Shown here one piece after another: positions 1 through 6,560 of a stretch of 7,855 nucleotides of DNA; within the stretch, counting starts at the first letter, position 1, and every line of letters begins with the position of its first letter. Location: positions 1 to 7,855 of the forward strand of contig JAEYVN010000509.1 in assembly GCA_023431725.1 (NCBI GenBank), read 5' to 3'. The position numbers and the translations under genes are program-made. This stretch comes from Pseudomonadota bacterium (GTDB lineage Bacteria; Pseudomonadota; Alphaproteobacteria; Rhizobiales; Xanthobacteraceae). Under the pieces are notes generated by a model. That model worked only from the letters and a program-made list of their open reading frames with translations, ran no database searches and was not told the origin of the DNA.

Positions 1-1080
1 GCTTCAACATGGCTCACAATCAGCGAGGCAAAAGCTCACGAAGGCCACGGCGACGAGCAGGCTGCTCCGGTGGTCACCAGTGAAGAGCGTGCGCAACGTC
101 AGCCGGATGGTGCTGTGTTCGTGCCGAAGCCGATCCAGCGCATCTTTGGCTTGCGAACCATTCAGACCCAGGAGGGGAAGTTCCAGCGTGTCACTGAATT
201 GCCGGGTCGGATCATTCCCGACCCCAATGCCAGCGGCTACGTGCAGACGGCGCTCGGCGGAATGCTCTCGCCGCCGCCAGCTGGTTTCCCGCGCCTCGGA
301 ACAGCAGTGAAGCAGGGCGATGTGCTGGCTTATGTGACGCCGCCGGTGCAAGTGGTTGATGTCTCCGACATGCGCCAGAAGCAGGGTGAACTCGATCAGC
401 AGATCGCCATCGTGCAACGGCGTCTCGCCCGTCAGGAAAGCCTCGTGACCACGGGGGCTGTCGCGCGAGCCCAGGCGGAGGAGACCAAGCTCGAACTGGA
501 AGGTCTGCGCGATCGCCGTGCCAGCCTCGATACGATTCGTCGCGAGCCTGTACCGTTGATCGCGCCAGTGTCGGGCGTGATTGCCGAAGGCACCCCGATT
601 AATGGTCAAATTGCGCAGAGCAACGCGATCGTTTTCAACATCGTCACGCCGGACAGGCTGTGGATCGAAGCGCTGAGCTTCGATGCGGTTGCCGGTGCCG
701 GTAAGGCATCTGCCAAAACCAGTAACGGGCAGTCGCTCAAGCTTGCGTTTCGCGGATCTGGCCTCGCTGACCGCAGCCAGTCGATCCCCGTGCATTTCTC
801 CATCGAAGAGGGAGTGAAGGGGCTGCGCGCCGGTCAATTCGTGACGGTCTTCGCCGAAACGGCTGATGAGCGAACCGGCATCGCCGTCCCGCGCACGGCT
901 GTGGTGCGCGTCGCCAATGGTCAGGAATTCGTGTTCGAACATACGAGCGCAGAGCGCTTCGAGCCGCGGCCCGTGCGTGTCGAGCCGCTCGACGCTGATC
1001 GCGTCATGGTTGTCGCGGGCATCGGACCGGCCAAGCGGATCGTCGTCCAGGGTGCTGAACTGCTCGATCACGTGCGCTGA
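1..1080 (+). CDS. RND efflux periplasmic adaptor subunit (HlyD/CusB-type), 5' truncated
   Basis: This is the membrane-fusion subunit that links an RND pump to an outer-membrane channel across the periplasm. The frame is open from base 1, so the gene begins upstream. The first visible residues include AHEGHGDE, a His/acid-rich stretch common just after the signal peptide of metal-efflux adaptors, so the GTG at 70 is probably internal. The fold order is typical. A first lipoyl half lies near bases 235-350 (GYVQTALGGMLSPPPAG, then LGTAVKQGDVLAYV). A coiled-coil hairpin lies near 364-540, rich in Q, E, R and L. A second lipoyl half lies near 550-650 (PLIAPVSGVIAEGTPINGQ). Beta-barrel and membrane-proximal parts follow, with LRAGQFVTVFAE and GIAVPRTAVV. 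The stop lies 12 bases before the pump start, so the two are co-transcribed. Family assignment is firm; the substrate cannot be read from this subunit. Confidence 0.93.
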   Translation, partial: ASTWLTISEAKAHEGHGDEQAAPVVTSEERAQRQPDGAVFVPKPIQRIFGLRTIQTQEGKFQRVTELPGRIIPDPNASGYVQTALGGMLSPPPAGFPRLGTAVKQGDVLAYVTPPVQVVDVSDMRQKQGELDQQIAIVQRRLARQESLVTTGAVARAQAEETKLELEGLRDRRASLDTIRREPVPLIAPVSGVIAEGTPINGQIAQSNAIVFNIVTPDRLWIEALSFDAVAGAGKASAKTSNGQSLKLAFRGSGLADRSQSIPVHFSIEEGVKGLRAGQFVTVFAETADERTGIAVPRTAVVRVANGQEFVFEHTSAERFEPRPVRVEPLDADRVMVVAGIGPAKRIVVQGAELLDHVR

Positions 1081-1092
1081 GGACGGGAAGCG

Positions 1093-4000
1093 ATGTTTAC
1101 ATTTCTCGTCACCCAGTCAGTCCGGAATCGAATGCTGGTTCTGGCGCTCAGCGTGGCGCTGATGGTGCTCGGCGCCTACAGCGTTACCCGTCTGCCGGTC
1201 GACGTGTTGCCGGACCTCAACAAGCAGATTGTCACCATCATGACCGAGGCCGAAGGACTCGCGCCGCCTGAGGTCGAGCTTTTGGTGACTTTTCCGATCG
1301 AAGCACAGATGAACGGCGTGCCCGGTGTTGCGCGCGTGCGGTCGGTGTCAGGTGTCGGCTTGTCCTTTGTCTATGTCGAGTTCGGCTGGAGCAGCGACGA
1401 CATCTACCGCAACCGGCAACTCGTCGCGGAACGCCTGAACCTGATGCGCGACCAGTTGCCCGCAAACGTGACGCCAATGATGGGGCCAATCGGCTCGATC
1501 ATGGGGCAGATCATCATGGTCGCTGTCACCAGCGACCGCGCCACACCGATGGAGCTGCGCGAAGCGGCTGACTTCACCATTCGACCACGGTTGCTCAGCA
1601 TTCCCGGCGTCGCGCAGGTTATTCCGATGGGTGGGGAGGTGCGGCAATATCGTGTGTCGCCCCAACCTCCCGCCTTGCGTGCGCTCGGCGTCAACTATGA
1701 GCAGATCGAGAAGGCGCTGGCGTCGTTTGGCACCAATGCCGGCGGTGGGTTCACCGATCTCAATTCACGCGAATACCTGATCCGCAATATCGGCCGCACC
1801 ACGAGCCTCGACGACCTGCGCAACATCGTTGTTGCGAAAGTCGAGGGCAGGCCTGTGCTCATGCACCAGGTCGCGACCGTCGAATTCGCGCCGCGCACCA
1901 AGCGTGGCGACAGCGGCTATATGGGATCACCAGCGGTGCTGGTGTCTGTCGAGAAGCAACCCAATGTGGACACCATCACACTGACGCGCAGCATCGAACA
2001 GGCTCTGAAGGATCTGAACGGTACCCTTCCGCACAACATCAAGGCGGACAATCTCGTCTTCAGACAAGCCAACTTCATCGAGACGTCCATCAAGAACGTG
2101 CAGTTGGTTCTGCTTGAGGCCTTTCTGGTTGTCGGCATTGTGCTGTTTCTGTTTCTGATGAACTGGCGGACGACATTGATCTCGCTGACGGCTGTCCCGA
2201 CTTCGATCCTGATCACCGCGGTCGTTTTCTATTTCGCCGGCTTGTCCATCAATACGATGACGCTCGGCGGTATTGCGATCGCGATCGGCGAATTGGTGGA
2301 TGATGCCGTCGTCGACGTCGAGAACATCTTCCGGCGGCTGCGCGAAAACCGCGAACTCGGCAATCCACGCTCGGTCTTTGATGTCGTGGTCAGCGCCTCT
2401 CAGGAAGTGCGGTCCGGTATCGTTTACGCGACGATCATCATCGTGCTGGTGTTCGTGCCGCTGTTCGCCTTGAGCGGCATCGAGGGTCGATTGTTCGCGC
2501 CGCTAGGCGTCGCCTATATCGTCTCGATCCTCGCCAGCCTGCTGGTGTCGATCACGCTCACTCCGGTGATGGCCTATTACATGCTTCCGGGAGTGAAGCG
2601 GCTTAATGAGCATGAAAGCTGGCTCGTGCGCGTGCTCAAGCGCTGGTACAGCGCAGGGCTTGCGCGAGCTTATGATCATGCGCGGCTCATTCTGGGTTCG
2701 ACCTTGTTGATGGTGGTGATGGCGGGTGCTGCTGCCTTTTCGCTGCCACGTGCGTTCCTGCCTCCTTTTAACGAGGGAACGTTCAACATCATGGTCAGCT
2801 TCAATCCGGGAGTTTCGCTCGCTGAATCCAATCGCGTGGGCACAATCGCGGAAAAACTGCTCATGCAGGTGCCGGAGGTGAAATCGGTTGGCCGCCGTAC
2901 AGGCAGGGCGGAACTTGATGAGCATGCCGAAGGCATCCATGTCAGCGAACTGGAGGTGAATCTCAATTCGTCGAATCGGTCCAAGACCGAGGTTGTCGCT
3001 GATATCCGCTCGCGACTATCGGTGCTGCCGCTGTCGGTTAATGTAGGGCAGCCGATTGCGCACCGCTTGGATCATATGCTCTCGGGCATCCGTTCGGAGA
3101 TTGCGCTGAAGATATTCGGTGATGATCTCGACACGATGCGGATCAGCGCCGAGGAGTTGAGTGCCAAGCTATCGAAAATTCCAGGTCTAACCGACGTTCA
3201 GGTCGAGAAGCAGGTGCGCATCCCCCAGCTCGAGATCCGTGTCGATTATGGCCGCGCATCCCTTTACGGCGTGCAGCCCGCGACCGTTGTGGAGCAACTG
3301 AGCCGTCTGTCAAACGGTCGGGTGGTATCGCGCGTGGTCGATGGCTATCGTCGCTTCGACGTCGTGATGCGATTGCCAGAGGCGCTGCGTACGACACAGG
3401 GGCTTGGTGATCTTCTCATCGAGACACCGGCCGGCTGGATTCCAGCGCGACAGATCGCCGAGATCAAAGAGACGTCGGGCCCAAACCAGATCCTGCGCGA
3501 GAACGGACGGCGACGCCTGGTGGTGTTGGCGAACTCGGACGGCCGTGCCGACATGGCCAGGCTGGTCGAACAAATTCGTGCTGCAATCGCCGAAACCAAA
3601 ATGCCGGAAGGCACGTTCGTGAGCCTGGAGGGCACGTTCCAGGCGCAGGAACAGGCCGCACGCACCATTGGGCTGTTGTCGGTGGTGTCTCTGCTGATGG
3701 TTTTTGCGCTTCTCTACAGTCGGTATCGCTCGGCGATCCTCGCGTTGATCATCATTGGCAGTGTGCCGCTTGCACTGATCGGATCCGCCGCCGCATTGTG
3801 GCTGGTCGGGCAGCCACTGTCGGTTGCCAGCATGATCGGCTTCATCACGCTGACCGGCATTGCAGCGCGAAACGGCATTCTCAAGATCAGTCACATCATC
3901 AACCTGCATCTGCACGATGACGTGCCATGGGGGCGTGATCTGGTGACGCGTGGCTGCCTCGAACGCATGACGCCGGTGCTGATGACGGCGCTCGCCGCCG

Positions 4001-4233
4001 GCGTCGCGCTGGTGCCGCTGCTGGCGGATCCTGCAAGCCCGGGCAAGGAGATCCTGCATCCGGTAGCGGTGACGATTTTTGGCGGTCTCATCAGCGCGAC
4101 ATTGCTCGACGCGTTCGTGACGCCGCTTCTGGTCATCGCGTTCGGGCGCAATGCGGTGGAACACTTGCGTAACACGGCCTTGAATGAATCTCGGTCGACG
4201 GATGACTCTCTACGCGTCACCCAATCCTACTGA
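1093..4233 (+). CDS. RND efflux pump permease, heavy-metal (CusA/CzcA-like) branch
   Basis: This inner-membrane proton-driven transporter has 1046 residues, a full-length size for RND pumps. TM1 is at about 12-32 and is followed by RLPVDVLPDL, a CzcA/CusA-like signature. Porter domains lie at about 35-335 and 555-855. TM2-TM6 span about 336-497, TM7 530-551 and TM8-TM12 858-1017. TM4 reads GGIAIAIGELVDDAVVDVEN (393-412), with acidic residues D403, D404, D408 and E410 in the proton-relay region. Against CusA from memory, M567 and M662 fall at two of the three periplasmic copper-binding methionines. The third (M623 of CusA) appears to be V617, while E619 matches its nearby Glu. Cu/Ag export is therefore not assured; another divalent cation or a different substrate is possible. 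The ATG start has GAGG at 1079-1082 overlapping the adaptor stop, and GGGA at 1085-1088. No frameshift or internal stop is seen. Confidence 0.95.
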   Translation: MFTFLVTQSVRNRMLVLALSVALMVLGAYSVTRLPVDVLPDLNKQIVTIMTEAEGLAPPEVELLVTFPIEAQMNGVPGVARVRSVSGVGLSFVYVEFGWSSDDIYRNRQLVAERLNLMRDQLPANVTPMMGPIGSIMGQIIMVAVTSDRATPMELREAADFTIRPRLLSIPGVAQVIPMGGEVRQYRVSPQPPALRALGVNYEQIEKALASFGTNAGGGFTDLNSREYLIRNIGRTTSLDDLRNIVVAKVEGRPVLMHQVATVEFAPRTKRGDSGYMGSPAVLVSVEKQPNVDTITLTRSIEQALKDLNGTLPHNIKADNLVFRQANFIETSIKNVQLVLLEAFLVVGIVLFLFLMNWRTTLISLTAVPTSILITAVVFYFAGLSINTMTLGGIAIAIGELVDDAVVDVENIFRRLRENRELGNPRSVFDVVVSASQEVRSGIVYATIIIVLVFVPLFALSGIEGRLFAPLGVAYIVSILASLLVSITLTPVMAYYMLPGVKRLNEHESWLVRVLKRWYSAGLARAYDHARLILGSTLLMVVMAGAAAFSLPRAFLPPFNEGTFNIMVSFNPGVSLAESNRVGTIAEKLLMQVPEVKSVGRRTGRAELDEHAEGIHVSELEVNLNSSNRSKTEVVADIRSRLSVLPLSVNVGQPIAHRLDHMLSGIRSEIALKIFGDDLDTMRISAEELSAKLSKIPGLTDVQVEKQVRIPQLEIRVDYGRASLYGVQPATVVEQLSRLSNGRVVSRVVDGYRRFDVVMRLPEALRTTQGLGDLLIETPAGWIPARQIAEIKETSGPNQILRENGRRRLVVLANSDGRADMARLVEQIRAAIAETKMPEGTFVSLEGTFQAQEQAARTIGLLSVVSLLMVFALLYSRYRSAILALIIIGSVPLALIGSAAALWLVGQPLSVASMIGFITLTGIAARNGILKISHIINLHLHDDVPWGRDLVTRGCLERMTPVLMTALAAGVALVPLLADPASPGKEILHPVAVTIFGGLISATLLDAFVTPLLVIAFGRNAVEHLRNTALNESRSTDDSLRVTQSY

Positions 4234-4242
4234 TCAACAAAC

Positions 4243-4246
4243 GGAG
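4243..4246 (+). promoter_or_regulatory. Ribosome binding site supporting a GTG start
   Basis: GGAG lies 7 bases before the GTG at 4254. It decides the start of the small exported protein, because translation from that GTG gives a clean signal peptide at once. The site sits in the 20-base gap after the pump stop, consistent with translation from the same mRNA. Confidence 0.7.
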
Positions 4247-4253
4247 AACGAAC

Positions 4254-4646
4254 GTGATCAGAACACTTGTCGTAATCGCGCTCTTGGTGCTGCCAAGCGT
4301 TGCAGCATTTTCCCAGAACAAGCATGCTCATAATCACGGTGCGGTCGAAAAAGGGCCGAATGGCGGACAAATGGTTGAAGCCGGTGATTATCACGTCGAG
4401 TTGCTGACGAGCGACGGGATCGTCAATGTCAATGTCATGGACCATGACAACAAGCCGATGCCGACCAAGGGCTATAAAGGCGTCGCAATCCTCTCCATCG
4501 ACGGCAAAAGCCAGCGCATTGTGCTTGAACCTGCAGATGCGTCGCGCCTGACCGGGAAGGCCGGTGGGGCTGTTCCGCGGCAGCCAAAGGGCGTTGTCCA
4601 GATCACGCCGTTAAGCGGGAAGACCGTGAACGCGCGGTTCAACTGA
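4254..4646 (+). CDS. Small exported His-containing protein, candidate periplasmic metal-binding partner of the pump
   Basis: This protein has 130 residues. Residues 1-18 form a signal peptide (MIRTLVVIALLVLPSVAA), so it should be periplasmic. The mature N-terminus is NKHAHNHG (H24, H26, H28), followed by GPNGGQMVEAGDYHVEL (34-50, with H47) and VMDHDNKPMP (61-70, with M62, H64, M69). The rest is predicted beta-rich with a Gly/Lys-rich end. From memory, the GPxGGxxxEAGxYHxEL pattern resembles a segment found near the N-terminus of some CusB/CzcB-like adaptors, here as a separate protein. The position 20 bases after the pump gene implies co-expression and a role in the same efflux. A metal chaperone or sensor-like accessory is an inference; I recognise no named family. 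The alternative is an uncharacterised beta-sandwich protein that does not bind metal. Confidence 0.85.
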   Translation: MIRTLVVIALLVLPSVAAFSQNKHAHNHGAVEKGPNGGQMVEAGDYHVELLTSDGIVNVNVMDHDNKPMPTKGYKGVAILSIDGKSQRIVLEPADASRLTGKAGGAVPRQPKGVVQITPLSGKTVNARFN

Positions 4647-4656
4647 CAGGCGCGCC

Positions 4657-4700
4657 CACAATGCTCCGCGGTCGAAGCACTTGCCTCGGCCGCCATTGTG
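4657..4700. terminator. Candidate hairpin terminator after the efflux operon
   Basis: CACAATG (4657-4663) pairs with CATTGTG (4694-4700). After a 4-base bulge the stem resumes as GCGG with CCGC (4668-4671 and 4690-4693), and the loop can pair further. It starts 11 bases after the stop of the small exported protein. There is no T-run after either arm, so a classical intrinsic terminator is not shown. A hairpin used in both directions is possible if the minus-strand ORF at 4710-4835 is real. Confidence 0.3.
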
Positions 4701-4709
4701 ATATGAATA

Positions 4710-4835
4710 TTAAAGAGTGGCGCTGGATCTCGTGTCGCCACTTGCCCTGAAGCCATCGACGAGAGCACGTGCGACCGTGACGCCGATATTCTCGTTCGGA
4801 CCGAGAGAGTCTTCCAGTGGCGCAACATACGGCAA
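4710..4835 (-). CDS. Possible 41-residue ORF or gene remnant on the minus strand
   Basis: Read on the minus strand from TTG (4835-4833) to TAA (4712-4710), this frame gives 41 residues with protein-like content, including APLEDSLGPNENIGV and VARALVDGFRASG. AGGGG lies 4 bases before the TTG, which is close for a ribosome site. An in-frame TAA lies directly upstream of the TTG, so the frame cannot extend. It could be a small protein, the C-terminal relic of a decayed gene, or chance. The ordered run from LGPNENIG to LVDGF is why I record it. I do not recognise the family. It runs opposite to both flanking blocks. Confidence 0.3.
   Translation of the reverse strand: MPYVAPLEDSLGPNENIGVTVARALVDGFRASGDTRSSATL
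4716..4742. repeat. Short inverted repeat
   Basis: AGTGGCG (4716-4722) and CGCCACT (4736-4742) are perfect complements around a 13-base loop. The repeat could add to the transcription stop after the efflux operon, but it overlaps the 3' end of the possible minus-strand ORF and may simply be coding sequence. Confidence 0.3.
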
Positions 4836-4908
4836 TTAGCCCCTGCTACGCCAACGGCCCTGCGGTTAAGGCTAATGCTGGAAGATTTTGACTTAAGGGG
4901 CAAATTGC
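4832..4908. repeat. Imperfect 13-base inverted repeat with long loop
   Basis: GCAATTAGCCCCT (4832-4844) and AGGGGCAAATTGC (4896-4908) match as inverted copies at 12 of 13 positions, separated by 51 bases. The right arm begins just after TTGACT (4888-4893), the best -35-like hexamer in the gap. Paired binding sites for a dimeric regulator or a long RNA stem are both possible; neither is shown. Confidence 0.35.
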
Positions 4909-4912
4909 GCGA
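4901..4912 (+). repeat. 12-base direct repeat, left copy
   Basis: CAAATTGCGCGA occurs here and again at 7755-7766. The two copies lie in the non-coding DNA on either side of the GT-C and GT2-GtrA genes. A single 12-base match in a window of this size is expected by chance about once or twice, so only the placement makes it notable. Confidence 0.3.
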
Positions 4913-4972
4913 CGCTCCCGCTATATCAATTTTCCAAGTATTTCGACTGCCAATATTCATTCGAAAGCCAAA

Positions 4973-4988
4973 GCGCATGGGGATGCGC
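4973..4988. promoter_or_regulatory. Tight hairpin in the probable leader of the GT-C gene
   Basis: GCGCAT (4973-4978) and ATGCGC (4983-4988) form a perfect 6-base stem with a GGGG loop. It ends 27 bases before the ATG at 5016. In RNA it would sit just upstream of the ribosome site GAGAG (5005-5009), so a leader structure or an operator-like palindrome is possible. Confidence 0.35.
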
Positions 4989-5015
4989 GTACATATTAAG
5001 CATTGAGAGTTTGTT

Positions 5016-6539
5016 ATGCTGTCAAGCGAAAGTGGCGCTATCGATCTGGCGCGTAATCCTGCCGGCGCTAGCAACCAAGATCAAAGCTTGTTGAATAATC
5101 AGCTTATTCGATACGGCCTCATATACATCTCAATTGCAGCAGTCTGGATAATCGCCCTAAGTCGTGCTGTGCCGACGCGGCTAGGCGATCGTGGCATTTT
5201 CGTTTCCGTGGCAGAGAGCATTTTGCGGGGAGGCACGCTCTACGTCACGGCCTATGACAATAAAGAGCCGCTATTCCTGTACTTCGTTGCAATTCAACGT
5301 GCGCTTGGTGACTGGGCTGAGTTGGTGGCGGAAGTGGGGCTGATCGGAATCGCTTCCTTTTCATCGTATGTTATTGCACGGATGCTCGCGGAGCGAGAAG
5401 CTTCGCTCATCGTCGGCTTCATTATTGTGCCAATAGTTCTGACGGGGGTGTTCTATTTCCCCGGTGCCACTCATTTGCCGTCGACAGCGCTTGTGCTTGC
5501 AATGCTCGCGGCGCTGATGTCGCGTTATCCGCTTGTCGCGGGGGCAATGTTTGGTCTTTTGGTGTTCATGAAGATACCGGCGATTCCGGTTGCCCTTGCA
5601 TCGGCCTGCGCTCTTCTGGCTGTCAGAGGATCAATTCCTTGTTTCATACGCTTTGGTGTGGCCTCCCTGGGAGTGGCTTGTTGCATAATTCTTTTCATGG
5701 GCGCGCGCCTTGAACTTGTGCCATTCATCGAAACAATCAAGGGAAATATACTTTATGCTCATGGCAACGTCGTCGGGAATGCTGGTGTAATTCGTGGCAT
5801 GATCGCACGCATCATGCTGATATTGGGCCAGAATGTCTATTTGGTGCTTGCCGCGATAGCTGCGGCGTTTTCAATTGGGCTCATAACAGCCTCAGGCGAT
5901 AGCAAACCCGATCGCGGATTTAACGAGGTCTTTCTGATCGGCGTTGTAGCTTGTGCGGCGACGATCCTATCTCTATCTCTTACGGGCCTTTGGCATCATC
6001 ACAATCAATTACTATACATTGCGGCATGTCTAGCCGCGATTGCGATGGTGCAGTTCATTAGCAAATCGATGAAGTCGGCCTTTTACGCCACGATGATTGT
6101 TTGCTTTTGTTTTGCATATTTCCTAGCAGGAGCGTTCCCTCTTCGAGCGCATTTCAACAATATGGTCGAGCTCAAAAAGAACTATGACTCATTGAGTGAG
6201 GTGTCTCCGGAAGCGCTGAAGTTGCTAACGTTGGGCGCGTCGGGGAGCTACGCCCGATTTGGTCGCTATGATGAAAGAGGTCATGCAGCGGCGTTGCCTG
6301 GTTGGCGAATGTCATGCGCGCGATTTCATCAAGGTCAGCATGAGTCGGAAGCGATTTTGAATAGAGTATTTGAGTGTGCGTCGAAATCACGAGTGTTGCT
6401 CGTGGGTGCGGATTTTAGGGTGGACACGCCGGATAAATGGCCGGATTGGAAGGAGTTTGTTGGGCGGGTCGACGATTTGCTGGCGTCGAAATATATATGC
6501 GACGCAGAGGCTGGTTTGCGCGTGTGTGTCCGAAAATAG
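5016..6539 (+). CDS. Multi-spanning GT-C-like glycosyltransferase (PMT/ArnT-type membrane protein)
   Basis: This is a 507-residue integral membrane protein. A cytoplasmic tail of about 30 residues precedes roughly 11 membrane segments between 32 and 374, then a soluble C-terminal part (about 380-507). The loop after TM1 holds LGDRGIFVSVAESILRGG (57-73), with D58 where GT-C enzymes carry a catalytic acid. YDNKEPLFLYF (80-90) follows, resembling the W/Y-D-x-K-x-P-L motif of bacterial GT-C proteins. GLWHHHNQLLY (324-334) in a late segment resembles their HY..Q..P motif. Such enzymes transfer a sugar from a polyprenyl-phosphate donor to an acceptor on the outer face of the inner membrane. Acceptor and sugar cannot be read here. 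The GT2-GtrA gene follows after 21 bases and plausibly supplies the donor. The ATG is supported by GAGAG at 5005-5009. Codon use is more AT-rich than in the efflux genes. Superfamily is likely; exact function is unknown. Confidence 0.85.
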   Translation: MLSSESGAIDLARNPAGASNQDQSLLNNQLIRYGLIYISIAAVWIIALSRAVPTRLGDRGIFVSVAESILRGGTLYVTAYDNKEPLFLYFVAIQRALGDWAELVAEVGLIGIASFSSYVIARMLAEREASLIVGFIIVPIVLTGVFYFPGATHLPSTALVLAMLAALMSRYPLVAGAMFGLLVFMKIPAIPVALASACALLAVRGSIPCFIRFGVASLGVACCIILFMGARLELVPFIETIKGNILYAHGNVVGNAGVIRGMIARIMLILGQNVYLVLAAIAAAFSIGLITASGDSKPDRGFNEVFLIGVVACAATILSLSLTGLWHHHNQLLYIAACLAAIAMVQFISKSMKSAFYATMIVCFCFAYFLAGAFPLRAHFNNMVELKKNYDSLSEVSPEALKLLTLGASGSYARFGRYDERGHAAALPGWRMSCARFHQGQHESEAILNRVFECASKSRVLLVGADFRVDTPDKWPDWKEFVGRVDDLLASKYICDAEAGLRVCVRK

Positions 6540-6560
6540 CTGGTCGGGGCTGGGATTGTC

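Larger units (their letters stand above)
4647..5015. other. Intergenic region between efflux operon and glycosyltransferase block
   Basis: This gap of 369 bases has no confident gene. It contains a hairpin just after the efflux operon (4657-4700), a second short hairpin (4716-4742), a possible minus-strand ORF (4710-4835), a long-loop inverted repeat (4832-4844 with 4896-4908) and a tight hairpin close to the next start (4973-4988). I looked for a sigma-70 promoter. TTGACT at 4888-4893 is a good -35 match, but no -10 lies 16-19 bases downstream, and the AT-rich TATATC at 4922-4927 has no partner at correct spacing. The promoter of block 2 is therefore unresolved. GAGAG at 5005-5009 is a usable ribosome site for the ATG at 5016. 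Confidence 0.7.

Noticed and set aside
9..83. ATG at base 9 as a gene start
   Set aside because: It is in another frame and meets TGA at 81-83. The adaptor frame is open through base 1.
4..1071. Long open frame of 355 codons on the minus strand opposite the adaptor gene
   Set aside because: The + strand frame has clear adaptor motifs. The opposite frame is rich in Arg, His and Asp with no recognisable motif, as expected for the shadow of a GC-rich gene.
3310..4164. 284-codon minus-strand frame opposite the 3' half of the pump gene
   Set aside because: Its sequence is low-complexity, Arg/Gln/His-rich and antisense to conserved pump segments TM8-TM12.
4888..4927. TTGACT and TATATC as a sigma-70 promoter
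   Set aside because: The spacing is 28 bases, far beyond the 16-19 needed, and no alternative -10 lies in range.
4716..5038. AGTGGCGC occurring three times (4716, 4816, 5031)
   Set aside because: An 8-base repeat with irregular spacing, one copy inside a gene, is too short to separate from chance.
4472..5074. 200-codon minus-strand frame covering the gap and both gene ends
   Set aside because: It overlaps the confident coding ends of two + strand genes and shows no motif. A different minus-strand frame (4710-4835) looks more protein-like.
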